The notes beneath the pieces are model-generated. The model saw nothing but the letters and a program-made list of their open reading frames with translations. It was not told the DNA's origin and did not search any database. A stretch of DNA of 37,695 nucleotides. Source: a virus. A program made the translations under genes and the position numbers. This document shows positions 36,222 through 37,695 of this stretch, piece by piece (the first letter of the stretch is position 1; each line of letters starts with the position of its first letter). The stretch is taken from positions 1 through 37,695 of IMG/VR virus record IMGVR_UViG_3300035224_000252; one strand, given 5' to 3'.

Positions 36222-36846
36222 CTTCGTTACATTCTGAGTTGACAGACTCATAGAATAGTTGTTGTACTGCCACCTCCTCGGACTTTGTACAACGATTTAC
36301 CTCGACTTAGCGTTTTTTATGGGAAGGGTGTAACCTAGTCTACGACCAGAAACCTACCTTGTTTAGTACAAGGATGCAAAACTCCCTCTTACCATACGCT
36401 TTATACAGCCCTAAGAAAGGGTGAGCTGTCTCATGTCTCTAGTCTCAAGAAAGTGTAAATTCAGTCTCTGACCTACATGAAATTTAGTTTTTACTGTTTT
36501 GTTTTATATAGCGAATACCACGCGAGAACTACCCCTTAAATCCGCTGTTAGACAACTTTCACTTGGCATCTTTTATAAAGCGATTGCCGCGAGTCGTATC
36601 TAGGACTTCTACCGCCCAGTCAGTATATCGTTTTTATATAGCGGGTTCGTTGATTGACTAATTCTTTCCGCTTGTCGGACTCTGGCTGTCGCCTAAAAGG
36701 TACACCTGCCATTCGTCTAACACAGTTTGAGGTACTGTGAGACCTCAGAAGGGAAGCGAGGTGGTGGAGAAGAACTCATTGTTTACCACGCCTTAGGAAT
36801 TTATCTGCCGAATACAGTCTCTATTTGCCTTCTTCCCAATTTCTGA
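36193..36846 (-). ncRNA. Candidate large structured noncoding RNA (about 655 nt)
   Basis: A complete transcription unit without a protein: consensus promoter P17, about 655 nt, then an intrinsic terminator. No ORF of 60 codons exists on either strand across 36113-36890. The leftward RNA has many local pairings: GTTGTAC/GTACAAC (36261-36293, 7 bp); ATTC-TGAGT with ACTCA-GAAT (36231-36256); CCTTGT/ACAAGG (near 36357-36373); GGGAAG/CTTCCC enclosing GTGGT/ACCAC (36753-36837); and a possible H-type pseudoknot, GAGGT/ACCTC interleaved with CACAGT/ACTGTG (36721-36746). CGCTATATAAAA recurs (36502-36513, 36632-36643; variant 36571-36582). Size and phage setting recall the giant phage RNAs GOLLD and ROOL, but I cannot confirm homology and see no tRNA nearby. 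Confidence 0.7.
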
Positions 36847-36852
36847 ATGACT

Positions 36853-36881
36853 ATTATACTTAGTTTTAAGCATTCTGTCAA
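36853..36881 (-). promoter_or_regulatory. Sigma70 promoter P17 (noncoding RNA)
   Basis: AATAGTTC then TTGACA (36876-36881), 17-nt spacer with GCTTAAAA, TATAAT (36853-36858). One of the best matches to the phage promoter family; expected start about 36846. Confidence 0.92.
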
Positions 36882-36890
36882 GAACTATTT

Positions 36891-37247
36891 TTAGTTTACT
36901 TCGTCGAATACTTCGGCAACGTCTGTTACGATGCTACCAACCAGTACTTCCAAGTCAGCTTTAGATGCTTTTTCAAGAGTAGGCATTTCTACACCCAGCT
37001 TCTCCTGAATCATAGCTACCAATTCTGCCTTACGGACAACTGGAGCACCTGTCTTAGTGACACGCTGCTGTGCTTTGTATACGCCTTCACGCACCAACTT
37101 AGCAACGATTGAACGAGTGGTTTTGCTGAACTCAGAAGCCAGTTTAGCAACTGTCTCTGGAGTAGGGTTAGCTTCATAGTCTGCTACCATAGCTACAACC
37201 ATTTCGTCTGTGTAGTTTGGAACTTTTACTGCTGTTGCTTCTGCCAT
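36891..37247 (-). CDS. Small HTH DNA-binding protein (D5-family paralogue)
   Basis: 118 residues. YTDEMVVAMVADYEANPTPE, TVAKLASEFSKTTRSIVAKL, VREGVY, then a linker and AELVAMIQEKLGVEMPTLEK. Parallels the protein at 35096 across both domains, and the first unit of the D5-like protein. Has its own promoter P18, and the noncoding RNA promoter follows directly. AAGGA precedes the ATG. Likely an abundant DNA-binding protein or regulator. Confidence 0.75.
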   Translation of the reverse strand: MAEATAVKVPNYTDEMVVAMVADYEANPTPETVAKLASEFSKTTRSIVAKLVREGVYKAQQRVTKTGAPVVRKAELVAMIQEKLGVEMPTLEKASKADLEVLVGSIVTDVAEVFDEVN

Positions 37248-37294
37248 AATATTTTTTCCTTAAAAGTTAAGTTGTTTGTTAATTTAATAAAGTA

Positions 37295-37323
37295 ATTATA
37301 CGCTCTGTTGAGCAATTTGTCAA
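37295..37323 (-). promoter_or_regulatory. Sigma70 promoter P18
   Basis: TAGTAC then TTGACA (37318-37323), 17-nt spacer, TATAAT (37295-37300). Leader about 41 nt to the ATG at 37247. Confidence 0.88.
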
Positions 37324-37326
37324 GTA

Positions 37327-37539
37327 CTAAATATGCGATGCTAGTTTTGTAAAGTAGTGAGAAGTGCCGAAAGTTTGTGCAAACACTTCTTCCTCGCTGA
37401 ATGTTTCAACTACGTCTTCAAAGTCAAGACCGCATAGTAATTCCTTACGCCAGTCTGATATTGCTTCAGCCCAGTCATCTTCACTGTAGCAGCGAAAGTT
37501 CCCATTACTTTTATTGAAAACTATTACATTGTAGCTCAT
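37327..37539 (-). CDS. Small hypothetical protein
   Basis: 70 residues: MSYNVIVFNKSNGNFRCYSE, DDWAEAISDWRKELLCGLDF, then an acidic helix. Beta strands then helices; no motif recognised. Sits alone between promoters P19 and P18. Confidence 0.55.
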   Translation of the reverse strand: MSYNVIVFNKSNGNFRCYSEDDWAEAISDWRKELLCGLDFEDVVETFSEEEVFAQTFGTSHYFTKLASHI

Positions 37540-37580
37540 TCATTTTCCTTTATTTAGTGCTTTCTTTAATTTATGAAACT

Positions 37581-37609
37581 ATTATACGTGTGTTTAAGCA
37601 GGTTGTCAA
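37581..37609 (-). promoter_or_regulatory. Sigma70 promoter P19
   Basis: AAAATCA then TTGACA (37604-37609), 17-nt spacer with GCTTAAAC, TATAAT (37581-37586). The stop codon of the upstream gene (TGA) lies inside the -35 box. Leader about 35 nt to the ATG at 37539. Confidence 0.85.
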
Positions 37610-37695
37610 TGATTTTCGGAAAAAGAAGGTAACGGAACGCCAATGAGTTCCGGGGAGCCCTGCACGACCTCAATGTCAAGTTTAATTTGCTCGAA
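37606..37695 (-). CDS. C-terminal end of a leftward gene (partial)
   Basis: The frame is open from the window edge: 29 residues, reading FEQIKLDIEVVQGSPELIGV, then PLPSFSENH and a stop at 37606-37608. Too short to identify. Its stop overlaps the -35 of P19, the same tight packing seen elsewhere. Confidence 0.5.
   Translation of the reverse strand, partial: FEQIKLDIEVVQGSPELIGVPLPSFSENH

Noticed and set aside
36135-36275. GTG-initiated leftward ORF beginning in the AGGAGGTG loop
   Set aside because: Its Shine-Dalgarno would overlap the start codon, and the frame runs through the RNA terminator and promoter P16.
36193-36846. Naming the 655-nt RNA as GOLLD or ROOL
   Set aside because: Only size, phage setting and structure richness agree. 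No family-specific motif could be verified without a covariance search, and no tRNA genes lie nearby.
36193-36846. tRNA or self-splicing intron in the noncoding region
   Set aside because: No T-loop GTTCRANNC with acceptor pairing was found, and there are no split exons on the flanks.
1-37695. Integrase, repressor, CRISPR array or insertion sequence
   Set aside because: None found. Short tandem repeats present are coding, and the only direct repeat pair flanks one gene without transposase or spacers.

Overview
The window is part of the genome of a strictly lytic-looking, tailed double-stranded DNA bacteriophage. Almost every base is coding or regulatory, genes overlap by ATGA or TAATG junctions, and no integrase, repressor, tRNA, rRNA, IS element or CRISPR array was seen. 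The order flap exonuclease - SbcC/SbcD nuclease - helicase - family A DNA polymerase - primase - DnaB-type helicase - multi-HTH DNA-binding protein - two-gene NAD+ DNA ligase follows the replication block of coliphage T5 (D15, D13/D12, D10, D9, D7, D6, D5, ligB, ligA). The host is probably a marine gammaproteobacterium. This is inferred from consensus sigma70 promoters, a TorF-type outer-membrane porin gene, a 'CGGGGSS' lipoprotein, and relatives of many small genes in Vibrio-type and other marine phages.

Layout. Positions 1-1871 (rightward): the 3' part of a tail fibre with YadA-like repeats and an S74 intramolecular chaperone, then a small GNAT-like gene, ending in a bidirectional terminator. 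1914-19304 (leftward): B12-dependent ribonucleotide reductase and the T5-like replication, recombination and ligation block, plus a PC4-like coactivator. 19425-24009 (leftward): a small HTH protein, small proteins, a porin-like outer-membrane protein, an HTH protein, a DUF5664 nucleotide hydrolase-like protein, ThyX and a conserved phage protein. 24083-25996 (leftward): a lysis cassette (T4-type lysozyme and overlapping i-/o-spanins) with short membrane or basic proteins. 26233-34658 (rightward): an accessory region with a Myb/SANT-like protein, a phage-encoded ribosomal protein bS21, two soluble zinc-peptidase-like proteins, a secreted zinc metalloprotease lipoprotein, two MazG-like proteins and many microproteins. 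34671-35032 holds a possible noncoding transcript. 35096-37695 (leftward): two paralogous DNA-binding proteins, small genes, and a roughly 655-nt transcription unit with its own consensus promoter and GNRA-loop terminator but no credible ORF.

How it works together. Nineteen promoter-like sites were found. Most carry the extended motif AATAGTTCTTGACA, a 17-nt spacer and TATAAT, and about half also share a CTTAAA core in the spacer. They drive short operons and several single genes from very short leaders. Nucleotide supply (NrdJ, ThyX, DUF5664, MazG-like proteins) feeds a self-sufficient replisome. A family of about five related DNA-binding proteins, together with the PC4-like protein, may organise phage DNA and transcription.

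The most unusual items are the 655-nt candidate structured RNA, the bS21 homologue, the porin and the secreted metalloprotease. Functional calls rest on motifs read by eye; no database or folding program was run.
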